Positions 8,075 to 15,603 of a stretch of 64,000 bases of DNA are shown here, piece by piece. Below the pieces are notes generated by a model, which did not search any database, had not been told where the DNA came from, and worked only from the letters and a program-made list of their open reading frames with translations. The stretch's first letter is position 1. Each line of letters starts with the position of its first letter. The translations under genes were made by a program, and so were the position numbers. Where the stretch lies: assembly GCF_003594935.2 (NCBI RefSeq), contig NZ_CP043342.1:2356001-2420000 (forward strand), written 5' to 3'. Source of the stretch: Enterobacter huaxiensis. Its GTDB lineage: Bacteria; Pseudomonadota; Gammaproteobacteria; Enterobacterales; Enterobacteriaceae.

Positions 8075-9694
8075 TCAGTGTTTCTCGATCCACGCGCCGT
8101 AGAACGACGGGCGGCCTACCGCTTCAAAACTCACGCCCTTCAGCCAGGGCGCACCGGCAAACACCTGTGGCTCCTCGAAGATCGGAATAACGTAGGCGTT
8201 ATCCAGCAGGTAGCGCTGGGCATCGCCGGTCAGCTGCAGGCGTTTTTGCGGATCGACTTCGGCAGAAATGTTTACCAGCAGCGCATTCAGCCTGTCGTCG
8301 CGGAAGTTCTTCACCCTGTCGCTGGAGCCGCCTTTTTGCAGCAGCGCGTCGCGGTTAGCGGGGTAGAACATGCTTTTAACCACGTCCGGGTCGGCGCGGC
8401 CCACTTCGGATACGGTCAGCGGCGTTTTCAGCGGGTCGAGGTTATCCAGCGTGCGGCTGCCTGCGTCACCCGCTTTAACGCTCAGCGCCACGCCAACCTG
8501 ACGCCACTGCTGGGCAACAAGCTGCAGCACCTCTTTGTTTTGCGGCTGCGGAAGGGATTCATACACCGTCAGCGCCAGACGCTGGCCGTCTTTGACGCGG
8601 ATCCCGTCGCTGCCTGCTTTCCACCCCGCCTCGTCCAGCAGCTTGTTGGCCTTTGCGGGATCAAAGGTCAGTTTGTCGCTGAGATCGACAAAGCCCGCTG
8701 CGGAATCGGCAATAACCGATTTAGCCTGCGGATAGTTTGGCGAGAAGAGGGTATCGACCACCTGCCTGGCATTGGTGGCGTGAAGCAACGCCTGACGAAC
8801 GCGAATATCCGAGACCAGCGGATTATCCGGGCGGAAGCTGATGCTGTCGTTTACGCCGCGCGTAGGCGCCGCGTAGATTTTGTAACCCTGGTCGGTCGCC
8901 TGTTTTTCGTCGTAGGCCTGAACCTGACGAATAAAATCAGCCTGACCTGCCAGCAGCGCGCCGACGCGCACGCTGTCTTCCTGAGTGACAATAAACGTGA
9001 TGCCGTCCAGATTGGCTGGCCCCTGCTGCGCCAGGTTTTTCGGCCCCCACCGGTAGTCCTTACGTGCTTCCAGCGTCACTTCGCGACCCAGCTTCTCGTC
9101 TTTTACCACAAACGGGCCCGAGCCGATGATATGGCGGGCATCGCCCAGCTCTTCGAAGTTGCGTTTGAGGGTGCTTAACGATACCAGGCCCGAGCCGATG
9201 GTGGCGGTGCCCTGCAGAAAGCCCGGCGACGGTTTTTTGAAATAGAACTTCACGGTTTGAGGATCGACCACTTCACTGCGATCGTAGTTGTTGATCACTT
9301 CTGACACCGGCAGGCGCTGCGCCTTGTTGCCCAGTCCGTAAGTATCAAAGTTTTTTGCCACGGCGCTGGCGTCCAGCGGCGTCCCGTCTGAGAAGGTGAT
9401 CCCGGGACGGATTTTAAAGGTGTACTCGGTCTTATCGGCGTTGGTGGTCCAGCTTTCGGCGACCCAGGGTTCAACCTGCAGCGTTTTCGGGTTCTGCCAG
9501 GTCAGTTTGTCCGTGATTTGATTCAGAATGCCGCCGTTGGGATAGAAGCCACCGGCAGGCGGATAGAGGTTTGTGTGCGCCTGTTGCTCCAGGTAAATCA
9601 GCGTGCCGCCCTTGACGGGTGACTCAGCAGCCCATGCGCTGGTCGTAGCCAGAATCAGCGCCGTCAGCAGCGGCAGGCGAAAGGAGGTTTGCAT
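8075..9694 (-). CDS. ABC importer substrate-binding protein (KPN_01854 type)
   Basis: A 539-residue family 5 solute-binding protein, first gene of the operon. The start is the ATG at 9694 with AAGGAATTCACC before it; it opens with a clear signal peptide (MQTSFRLPLLTALILATTSAWA) cleaved before AES. The mature protein has the DppA/OppA-type hallmarks GGTLIYLEQ, AESWTTNADKTEYTFKIRPG and FSDGTPLDASAVAKNFD. It resembles the KPN_01854 subfamily that travels with a luciferase-like monooxygenase and CMD proteins. It captures the substrate in the periplasm for the two permeases. The ligand is unknown; the oxygenase partner suggests something to be oxidised after import rather than an ordinary peptide. 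Confidence 0.87.
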   Translation of the reverse strand: MQTSFRLPLLTALILATTSAWAAESPVKGGTLIYLEQQAHTNLYPPAGGFYPNGGILNQITDKLTWQNPKTLQVEPWVAESWTTNADKTEYTFKIRPGITFSDGTPLDASAVAKNFDTYGLGNKAQRLPVSEVINNYDRSEVVDPQTVKFYFKKPSPGFLQGTATIGSGLVSLSTLKRNFEELGDARHIIGSGPFVVKDEKLGREVTLEARKDYRWGPKNLAQQGPANLDGITFIVTQEDSVRVGALLAGQADFIRQVQAYDEKQATDQGYKIYAAPTRGVNDSISFRPDNPLVSDIRVRQALLHATNARQVVDTLFSPNYPQAKSVIADSAAGFVDLSDKLTFDPAKANKLLDEAGWKAGSDGIRVKDGQRLALTVYESLPQPQNKEVLQLVAQQWRQVGVALSVKAGDAGSRTLDNLDPLKTPLTVSEVGRADPDVVKSMFYPANRDALLQKGGSSDRVKNFRDDRLNALLVNISAEVDPQKRLQLTGDAQRYLLDNAYVIPIFEEPQVFAGAPWLKGVSFEAVGRPSFYGAWIEKH

Positions 9695-9794
9695 GGTGAA
9701 TTCCTTTGTTATCTTCTTGTTAGCGTCGGGATCATCATCGGGCGCGTGGGAAAACAAGGGAACAAAGGAATTGAGATAAGGATTGCCGGAATCT

Positions 9795-9823
9795 GAAAAT
9801 AAAAGCGCCCCGGAAACGGGGCG
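9795..9823 (-). terminator. Rho-independent terminator of the NADH-dehydrogenase-like gene
   Basis: CGCCCCG-GAAA-CGGGGCG on the plus strand (9806-9823). Read on the minus strand, the 7-bp stem is followed by CTTTTATTTT. It lies 12 bases past the stop of the gene at 9835. Confidence 0.8.
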
Positions 9824-9834
9824 ATATCAGGGAA

Positions 9835-11037
9835 CTAGACGAATTTCGCCAGCGGGTCGGCGGCGGCAAAGGCGACCGCTTTGTCTGCTGCCGGCGGGTA
9901 GATTAGCTCGTTGGTGATGGCGATTTTTATCTTCTTCGCCTCGTCGCGTACGGATTTAACCTCCTGTTCCCAGCCCTCGGTGTAGACCGCACCCCAGGCA
10001 CCTAAATCCAGGCAGGTAACGTAGTTCACCTGGCGATAAGGGTAGGGATCGATGTTCAGCAGGCTGGCGGCCGCATTATGTCCGGCAAATTTCCCGAGCT
10101 GGATCGCATGCTGGCAGGTCATCAGCGCCGTGTTACCTGCATCGTCGGTTTTGGCATGCGCCATATCGCCCGTGGCGTACACGTCCGGATGTGCAGGAAC
10201 CTGCAGAGATTCGGTGACCTTTAACCGCCCCTGGCCGTCACGCTCGCCGTCAATCTGCTGGCTGAGCGTGTTTGCCTCAACGCCCGCCGTCCAGACGACG
10301 GTAGAGGCGGCAATACGTTCGCCATTTTTTAGCGTCACGCCGTTCGCATCAATGGCTTCCACTTCCGCGTTGAGACGCCATTCAACGCCCAGCTCGCGGC
10401 TTGCGTCTTCAATGGTTTGACGCAGGGCTTCGCTGTAGCGACCGCCGATAACCGCGCCGCGCTCAACTACGATAACTTTAGTCTGCGAATCATTGCCAAA
10501 GCGTGCGCGAAGGCGGGCAGGAAGCTCGGTTGCCAGCTCAATTCCGGTGAACCCTCCGCCGCACACCACCACGGTGTTACGCTCTGGCGAGGCGGGGCGC
10601 GTAGTCAGTGAATCAAGATGCTGCTCGAATACCTGCGCAGATTCAAGCTGGTCGATATCAAAGGCGTATTCGGCTAGCCCGGCAATGGCGGGACGCCTGG
10701 TCTGGCTGCCCGTCGCCAGCACTAAACGTTCGTAGGTGACGGTGGATTCGGTGCCATTCCGATCGCGCCACGTTACCGTTTTAGCATTTGCATCAATACG
10801 CTCTGCGCTTCCGGCAAGGAATTCTATACCCAGCTCTGCAAAGAGTTCGGTCAGCGGGGCGACAAGCGTAGAAACCTTTTCCTCATAGAAGCGCGGGCGG
10901 ACGCGCAGCTCCGGGACGGGCGCCAGAACGGCGATCTTAAGACTGTGTTCTCCTTCTAATGCTGACAGGCGAGCCGCGCTGACCGCAGCCCACATACCGG
11001 AAAACCCGCTACCCACGATTAAAATCTGCTTCTTCAT
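9835..11037 (-). CDS. FAD-dependent NAD(P)H oxidoreductase, NDH-2-like
   Basis: A 400-residue pyridine-nucleotide disulphide oxidoreductase fold. An N-terminal FAD-binding loop (ILIVGSGFSGMWAA), a central NAD(P)H-binding loop near residue 165 (VVVCGGGFTGIELA) and a C-terminal FAD motif near residue 295 (VYATGDMAH) are all present. The order and length match type II NADH:quinone dehydrogenases and related flavoproteins. I see no strong membrane anchor at the C-terminus, so membrane association is uncertain. It is divergent from an Rrf2 regulator. A -35 TTGTCG (11111-11106) and -10 TATAGT (11088-11083) with a 17-base spacer fit its promoter, and a palindrome covers the -35. Control by the Rrf2 neighbour is therefore likely. 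Confidence 0.85.
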   Translation of the reverse strand: MKKQILIVGSGFSGMWAAVSAARLSALEGEHSLKIAVLAPVPELRVRPRFYEEKVSTLVAPLTELFAELGIEFLAGSAERIDANAKTVTWRDRNGTESTVTYERLVLATGSQTRRPAIAGLAEYAFDIDQLESAQVFEQHLDSLTTRPASPERNTVVVCGGGFTGIELATELPARLRARFGNDSQTKVIVVERGAVIGGRYSEALRQTIEDASRELGVEWRLNAEVEAIDANGVTLKNGERIAASTVVWTAGVEANTLSQQIDGERDGQGRLKVTESLQVPAHPDVYATGDMAHAKTDDAGNTALMTCQHAIQLGKFAGHNAAASLLNIDPYPYRQVNYVTCLDLGAWGAVYTEGWEQEVKSVRDEAKKIKIAITNELIYPPAADKAVAFAAADPLAKFV

Positions 11038-11089
11038 ATTCGATCCTTTTGATCGTCAGGCCGTACGTCTGACATAACTGCAACTATAC

Positions 11090-11111
11090 TTGTCGGAGTT
11101 AACTGCGACAA
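11090..11111. promoter_or_regulatory. 22-bp near-perfect palindrome, probable Rrf2 operator
   Basis: Arms TTGTCG and CGACAA flank an AGTTAACT core; ten of eleven base pairs are symmetric. The right arm is the -35 hexamer of the minus-strand flavoprotein promoter (-10 at 11083-11088). The site ends 23 bases before a TATAAT box (11135-11140) that can serve the rrf2-type gene. Both position and symmetry fit a repressor dimer site; binding is inferred. Confidence 0.7.
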
Positions 11112-11167
11112 CTTTTTTCTGAGTTAAAAATCGTTATAATGGCCCGAACAGCAATCTGGAGTTAACC

Positions 11168-11674
11168 ATGGCGTTTTACAGTTCCGGTGTGGAATACGGC
11201 ATTCACAGCCTGATGTGTATGGTGGATGCGAAAGGCAACGAGCGTGAGATGAGCGTCCGGGAAATGGCGGCCCTGCAGGGCGTGCCGTACGATTACCTCG
11301 GGAAAATCTTCACCCGTTTGTCACGCGCCGGGCTGGTGAGCAGTACGGAAGGCAAGGGCGGAGGTTTTAAGCTGGCGCGCCCGGCGGAGCTTATTTCCGT
11401 TCTGGATGTAGCGCAGGCCATCGACGGTGTGAGAAATACGTTTGAGTGTCGTGAGGTGCGGCAGAGGCTGGCGGTGTTTGATGAAACGCCACCCGCCTGG
11501 GTGTGTGACGGCCCGTGCGGGGTCCGTTCGGTGATGGACAGCGCGCAGCAGCGAATGGAAGAGGAGCTGGCGCGCCACACCATTCTCGATCTGGCGCGTA
11601 AGATGTACCGCAAAGCGCCGGACACGTTCCAGATTGAGGTTCAGGCGTGGATTTCTGACCGGCGTTCGTCGTAG
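11168..11674 (+). CDS. Rrf2-family transcriptional regulator with three conserved cysteines
   Basis: A 168-residue Rrf2 protein. The winged helix (about 8-75) includes the typical recognition region (LQGVPYDYLGKIFTRLSRAG) and the wing GKGGGFKLARP. Cys94, Cys113 and Cys117 form the C-x18-C-x3-C arrangement seen in Rrf2 regulators that hold an Fe-S cluster (NsrR, IscR style) or sense redox state. It is divergent from an NDH-2-like flavoprotein gene, which it probably controls together with itself through the palindrome at 11090-11111. The signal (nitric oxide, iron, oxidants) cannot be told from sequence. Confidence 0.88.
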   Translation: MAFYSSGVEYGIHSLMCMVDAKGNEREMSVREMAALQGVPYDYLGKIFTRLSRAGLVSSTEGKGGGFKLARPAELISVLDVAQAIDGVRNTFECREVRQRLAVFDETPPAWVCDGPCGVRSVMDSAQQRMEEELARHTILDLARKMYRKAPDTFQIEVQAWISDRRSS

Positions 11675-11680
11675 CGGTAA

Positions 11681-11708
11681 GCCGGGGAAGGCGAAGCCTC
11701 CACCCGGC
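11681..11708. repeat. REP/PU-like palindromic unit
   Basis: GCCGGG ... CCCGGC outer arms with an AGGC-GAA-GCCT inner stem, 28 bases, between the convergent ends of the Rrf2 gene and adhP. It matches the general form of enterobacterial REP elements. It can also act as a transcript-end hairpin. Only one copy is seen here. Confidence 0.7.
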
Positions 11709-11717
11709 AACAGGCGA

Positions 11718-12728
11718 TTACGAGCGTAAATCAATCACCATACGGCCACGGATCTGGCCCTGTTCCATCTCTTTGAAGATGGCGTTGATATCCTCCAGCG
11801 GACGCATTGTCACTTTTGGCACCACTTTGCCTTCAGCGGCAAACTGGAAGGCTTCTATCAGGTCCTGACGGGTGCCGACCAGTGAACCCACCACCTGAAT
11901 GCCGTCCAGCACCAGACGAGGAATATCCAGGCTCATTGATTCTGGCGGCAGACCAACCGCGACCACGCGGCCACCGGCACGCACGGCATCCACCGCTGAG
12001 TTAAATGCGGCTTTAGCAACCGCGGTCACCACTGCGGCATGTGCGCCACCGGTTTTTTCCTGAATGATTTTTGCGGCATCTTCACTGCGGGAGTTAACGG
12101 TCAAATCCGCACCCATGCTGGCAGCCAGTTTCAGCTGCTCGTCGTTGACGTCAATGGCGATGACTTTGGCGTTAAAGACGTTTTTAGCGTATTGCAAAGC
12201 AAGGTTACCCAGCCCGCCCAGACCATAAATCGCAATCCACTGGCCCGGTTTGATGCCGGAGATTTTCACCGCTTTATAGGTGGTTACACCGGCGCAGGTA
12301 ATGCTGCTGGCTTCCGCAGAACCCAGACCGTCCGGCACTTTTACCGCGTAGTCAGCAGTGACGATGCACTCTTCCGCCATCCCGCCGTCAACGGAATAAC
12401 CGGCGTTTTTAACATCGCGGCAAAGCGTTTCATTACCGGAGTTACAGTATTCACAGTGGCCGCACCCTTCGAAGAACCACGCCACGCTGGCACGGTCGCC
12501 AACTTTCAGCGAATGTACGCCCGGTCCGATCTCTTTTACGATACCAATCCCTTCGTGGCCGAGGATCACCCCGGTCTTATCGCCAAAATCACCGTTCTTA
12601 ACGTGCAGGTCGGTGTGGCAAACGCCGCAGCATTCCATCTTAAGCAGGGCTTCGCCGTGCTTCAGCGTGCGTAAGGTTTTTTCGGTGACGTTGACCTGAT
12701 GATCCTGTGTAACGACAGCAGCCTTCAT
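11718..12728 (-). CDS. adhP: Zinc-dependent alcohol dehydrogenase AdhP
   Basis: A 336-residue medium-chain alcohol dehydrogenase, almost identical in pattern to E. coli AdhP. Catalytic zinc region [10 protein letters not shown] and GHEGIG; structural zinc cysteines in [18 protein letters not shown]-binding loop YGLGGLG. It interconverts ethanol and other primary alcohols with aldehydes in the cytoplasm. I choose the ATG at 12728 ([10 protein letters not shown]), which matches E. coli and has AAGGAGAAACAC before it, over an in-frame ATG at 12761. As in E. coli it lies near maeA, though here about 4 kb of other genes separate them. Confidence 0.93.
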   Translation of the reverse strand: MKAAVVTQDHQVNVTEKTLRTLKHGEALLKMECCGVCHTDLHVKNGDFGDKTGVILGHEGIGIVKEIGPGVHSLKVGDRASVAWFFEGCGHCEYCNSGNETLCRDVKNAGYSVDGGMAEECIVTADYAVKVPDGLGSAEASSITCAGVTTYKAVKISGIKPGQWIAIYGLGGLGNLALQYAKNVFNAKVIAIDVNDEQLKLAASMGADLTVNSRSEDAAKIIQEKTGGAHAAVVTAVAKAAFNSAVDAVRAGGRVVAVGLPPESMSLDIPRLVLDGIQVVGSLVGTRQDLIEAFQFAAEGKVVPKVTMRPLEDINAIFKEMEQGQIRGRMVIDLRS

Positions 12729-12972
12729 GTGTTTCTCCTTGTTCATGATGAGTATCTGCATAGCAGGTGTGATACTCCCTAAGGATTAAGAGTTTGTCGC
12801 TGTAATGCAAGGCGGCGGCAACATAATGTTATAATTTCAGTCGATTTCAGATTAAGAATACGACGATCCTCTAATAAATGGTGGGGAATAAATCTGCAAA
12901 AAAAGCGTCATGTTTCTGTCATCCATCAAACGTAACGTGTTGTCTTCCAAATAACCGAAGAGTTAAAAGACA

Positions 12973-13572
12973 ATGCATCTGGTGAAAAAACTTATCGCAA
13001 TCAGCATCCTCCTGTCCGCTTCCGTACAGGCGCAAAACATCCTCGAATTCCCTCAGCCGGACAACAACCCGGAAGAGTTTTATGCCGTTACCGAAATTCC
13101 GGCAGGTGGCATCATTAAATACGAAACCGATGCTAAAACGGGCTTTATCGTCGCGGACCGCTTCCAGTCCATGCCGGTTGCGTACCCGGCGAACTACGGT
13201 TCTTTGACGCAGTCCCTGGCCGGTGATGGCGATCCGCTGGATGTGATTTTCTACACCCGCGCGCCGATGGCGCCGGGTACGCTCATCAAACTGCGCGCAA
13301 TTGGCGTGCTGAAGATGGTCGACGGCGGCGAGAAAGACGACAAAATCGTTGCCGTTCCGGCAAGCAAAATCGACCCGACCTATGACGACATCAAAGAGCT
13401 TAGCGACCTGCCGAAAATCGAAGTGCAGCGTCTGGAGTCGTTCTTCCGCGTTTACAAGCAGCTGCCGGAAGGACGTAAAAAAGTGGAGCTGAGCGGCTTT
13501 AACGATGCGGCGACGGCGAAGCAGGAAATCAAACAGGCATGGGATGCCTGGAAAGAGAAAAAACCGCAGTAA
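12973..13572 (+). CDS. Exported inorganic pyrophosphatase (family I)
   Basis: A 199-residue family I inorganic diphosphatase preceded by a signal peptide (about 1-20, LIAISILLSASVQA then QNIL). The signature DGDPLDV near residue 90 provides the metal-binding aspartates, and conserved ITEIPAGG-like and AYPANYG segments are present. Cytoplasmic Ppa of E. coli has no signal peptide, so this is a second, probably periplasmic enzyme hydrolysing pyrophosphate to phosphate. It stands alone between divergent adhP and a convergent ABC-F gene. Confidence 0.88.
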   Translation: MHLVKKLIAISILLSASVQAQNILEFPQPDNNPEEFYAVTEIPAGGIIKYETDAKTGFIVADRFQSMPVAYPANYGSLTQSLAGDGDPLDVIFYTRAPMAPGTLIKLRAIGVLKMVDGGEKDDKIVAVPASKIDPTYDDIKELSDLPKIEVQRLESFFRVYKQLPEGRKKVELSGFNDAATAKQEIKQAWDAWKEKKPQ

Positions 13573-13605
13573 AAAAAAGGGCCCGACGAGGCTACCGCCG
13601 GGCCC
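13571..13605 (-). terminator. Rho-independent terminator of the ABC-F gene
   Basis: Stem arms GGGCCCG (13579-13585) and CGGGCCC (13599-13605). Read on the minus strand the hairpin is followed by eight T, which overlap the stop codon of the pyrophosphatase gene. On the plus strand there is no T run, so it serves the minus-strand gene. Confidence 0.85.
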
Positions 13606-13609
13606 AGTC

Positions 13610-15319
13610 TTACAGCTGTGCTTCTATCACCTCAATCTCTTTACGCCATTGCGCCTGCAGCTGCGGCTTTTGATGCTTCGGCTTACGCGCCAAATCCTCC
13701 TCCAGCAGCGTTTCCAGCGCGACCAGTCGTTCAAGCAGATCGTCAAACTCCGACGGCGGCTTGTTTTGTGGCGCAGTTGATTCGGCCGCAGGAATTAATC
13801 CTGCGTCTCCACGCAGCCGTTCAAATACCGCCTCCGCATCGTGCCATTCGCTCAGCATGCCGTCTTCAATGAGCCAAAAACGGTTGCAGCTTTGGCTGAT
13901 CAGCTGACGGTCATGGCTGACCAGCAGCACGCCGCCTTCGAACTGCTGTAAGGTCTCCGCCAGCGCTTCTTTGCCTTCCATGTCCAGATGGTTGGTAGGC
14001 TCATCCAGCATCAGCAGGCTGTAGCGCGCAAGCGTCAGGCCGACGAACAGCAGGCGAGAACGCTCGCCGCCGCTGAGCGTACTGACCTTTTGCCCGTGAC
14101 GCGCCCAGGGGAACCCGGCGCCGATCAGGGCCATTTTGCGGTTCTGCGGATCCGGTGCGAAAGGCTCCAGCGCATCAAGCAGGGAGGCCTCGTCCGGCAG
14201 CTGGTGCAGCGTCTGATCGTAATAGCCTGGCGAGACGCGAGGATGGATGTTCAACCCTGACTCTGTCGACGCCTCGGTAAAATGTCGCCAGATAAGCTTC
14301 ATCAGGGACGATTTACCGCAGCCGTTACGGCCGACGATGGCCACACGGTCGCCGCTTTTTAAGCGCGCTATTTCAACCTTAAACAGTTCGGGCAGGCCCG
14401 GGGCCGGCGGCACGCCGAGGTTTTCCATCTCCAGCAGGCGATCAGCCCGTAACGCGTCGCCGCGCAGAGTTAACGTCCACTGGCTGCCCGCCGTGACCTC
14501 GGTCTGGCTCTCCTTCAGCCGTTCGACCTGTTTTTCCATCTGTTTGGCTTTGCGCGCCAGATCTTCGTTATCGTAGACTTTTCCCCACGTCGCCAGCCGT
14601 TTGGCGCTGGCGGCCACGCGGTCGATCTCCTTCTGTTCCGCCTTGTGACGCTGCGCATCGCTTTCGTCTCTGGCCACCAGCGCGCGTCGCGCGGCGGTGC
14701 AGGGAAGGGCAAAATAATGCAGCGTTTTGTCACGCAGGATCCAGCTGCCGTTTGTGACGGCATCCAGCAGCTGTCTGTCATGCGAGACCAGCACGAAGCT
14801 GCCTGACCAGTTCTGTAGAAAGTGTTCCAGCCAGAGCATGGTTGGCAGGTCAAGGTGGTTGCTGGGTTCATCCAGCAGGAGGAGATCCGGCTCGCTGATT
14901 AATGCGCGGGCCAGCAGCAGACGCGTATGCTGTCCACCGCTCAGCGTCGCGGATTGCAACGCCATATCCTGCGGCGTGAAGCCCATGCTCGCCAGCAGCG
15001 TTTCGGCTTTCCAGCAGAGGCTGTCGCGTTCAGCCGACGGCAGCTGAGCCAGTACGGCATTTAGCATGGTCAGGGGATAAATATCTTCAGGCAGGTGTTG
15101 TTCCACACGCTCCATCAGGCAGTGCCCGGCCAGCGCAACCGTTCCTGCAGCAGGGGAATCCGTACCGTCGAGGACTTTTAAAAGCGTACTTTTGCCGCAG
15201 CCGTTATCGCCCAGAAGGCCAATGCGGTCGCCTTTTTTCAGCGTAAAGGAGAGGGAGTCGAAAAGCGTGCCAAACGCCGTATCAACGCGTAAAGATTGTG
15301 CAGTAAGTAAAGTGCTCAT
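13610..15319 (-). CDS. ABC-F family ATPase, candidate ribosome-protection factor
   Basis: A 569-residue soluble protein with two ABC ATPase domains and no membrane segment. Walker A at about 37-45 (GDNGCGKST) and 330-338 (GRNGCGKSS); signatures LSGGQ at 126-130 and LSGGE in the second half; Walker B DEPSNHLD at 150-157 and DEPTNHLD. The linker at about 205-285 is basic and helical (RLATWGKVYDNEDLARKAKQ), as expected for the P-site tRNA interaction arm of ABC-F proteins. It is not EttA, Uup, YbiT or YheS as I remember them. ABC-F proteins act on the ribosome; some displace antibiotics. The resistance role is suggested mainly by the leader upstream, which looks like a translational attenuator. 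The ATG at 15319 has only a poor ribosome site, but an in-frame TAA just upstream excludes extension. Confidence 0.82.
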   Translation of the reverse strand: MSTLLTAQSLRVDTAFGTLFDSLSFTLKKGDRIGLLGDNGCGKSTLLKVLDGTDSPAAGTVALAGHCLMERVEQHLPEDIYPLTMLNAVLAQLPSAERDSLCWKAETLLASMGFTPQDMALQSATLSGGQHTRLLLARALISEPDLLLLDEPSNHLDLPTMLWLEHFLQNWSGSFVLVSHDRQLLDAVTNGSWILRDKTLHYFALPCTAARRALVARDESDAQRHKAEQKEIDRVAASAKRLATWGKVYDNEDLARKAKQMEKQVERLKESQTEVTAGSQWTLTLRGDALRADRLLEMENLGVPPAPGLPELFKVEIARLKSGDRVAIVGRNGCGKSSLMKLIWRHFTEASTESGLNIHPRVSPGYYDQTLHQLPDEASLLDALEPFAPDPQNRKMALIGAGFPWARHGQKVSTLSGGERSRLLFVGLTLARYSLLMLDEPTNHLDMEGKEALAETLQQFEGGVLLVSHDRQLISQSCNRFWLIEDGMLSEWHDAEAVFERLRGDAGLIPAAESTAPQNKPPSEFDDLLERLVALETLLEEDLARKPKHQKPQLQAQWRKEIEVIEAQL

Positions 15320-15325
15320 TGTTGC

Positions 15326-15346
15326 TTACCCAAGAGTTACAGGCAT
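15326..15346 (-). CDS. Six-codon mini-ORF ending just before the ABC-F start
   Basis: ATG CCT GTA ACT CTT GGG TAA (MPVTLG), in frame with the ABC-F gene and ending six bases before its ATG. A GAGG at 15357-15354, seven bases upstream, is a better ribosome site than anything in front of the ABC-F ATG. That GAGG and the mini-ORF start lie in the two arms of the AGGCAT/ATGCCT hairpin. Translational coupling from this ORF into the ABC-F gene is a reasonable inference; too short to be confirmed by coding statistics. Confidence 0.4.
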   Translation of the reverse strand: MPVTLG

Positions 15347-15434
15347 GTTTATGCCTCGTCAAACATCGCTGACGATAACTCAGTAAGCCCGAGAGAAGGG
15401 ATTTCAGGGGTTGGTGTCTTCGCTCAAGCAGAAG

Positions 15435-15518
15435 TTATCGCAGCACGATACCGATAACGCTTGAGCTGGTGCGATCACCAAATGTATGTGAAACATTGAA
15501 AATTTCACGATACAGCAT
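15435..15518 (-). CDS. 27-residue leader peptide of the ABC-F gene
   Basis: ATG at 15518-15516, stop TAA at 15437-15435. The Shine-Dalgarno AAGGAGG (15531-15525) is a near-ideal match, six bases from the ATG, stronger than that of any gene nearby. The peptide starts MLYREIFNVSHTF and ends SVIGIVLR. Codons 18-23 form segment 1 of the attenuator, so a ribosome paused around codons 12-18 would keep the 1:2 stem open. The IFNVSHTF stretch loosely recalls the stalling segment of macrolide leader peptides such as ErmCL, but this resemblance is weak. I do not recognise the peptide. Confidence 0.7.
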   Translation of the reverse strand: MLYREIFNVSHTFGDRTSSSVIGIVLR

Positions 15519-15559
15519 AATTAGCCTCCTTATATTTTTTCAGTTGGTAAGTGACTACC

Positions 15560-15565
15560 ACTATA
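15560..15565 (-). promoter_or_regulatory. Possible -10 box for the ABC-F leader transcript
   Basis: TATAGT on the minus strand, 29 bases before the leader Shine-Dalgarno. The matching -35 region (about 15583-15588, TGGGCT) is poor, so the promoter may be weak or need an activator. Confidence 0.45.
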
Positions 15566-15603
15566 CAACTGTTTTCAGCATAAGCCCAGGGGTCTTTTCG
15601 TAG

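Larger units (their letters stand above)
15320..15531 (-). promoter_or_regulatory. Probable ribosome-controlled attenuator leader of the ABC-F gene
   Basis: Leader RNA read on the minus strand. Segment 1: GCTCAAGC-GTTATCG (15466-15452), inside the 27-codon leader ORF. Segment 2: CGATAAC (15440-15434) and GCTTGAGC (15429-15422), which pairs with segment 1 in 15 bp around an 11-base loop and a TTCT bulge. Segment 3: AGTTATCG (15380-15373) can pair with CGATAACT of segment 2, plus CTG/CAG. Segment 3 can instead pair with segment 4 next to the ABC-F start: GCTTAC and GAGTTA (15388-15376) with TAACTC and GTAAGC (15339-15324). Two small hairpins, CGTCA/TGACG and AGGCAT-AAAC-ATGCCT, fill the 3:4 loop. 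No T run follows the stems, so control of translation is more likely than termination. Pairings are read directly; function is inferred. Confidence 0.65.

Noticed and set aside
12820..12835. AACATAATGTT palindrome next to a TATAAT in the adhP/pyrophosphatase gap
   Set aside because: No matching -35 and AT-rich sequence makes this easy by chance.
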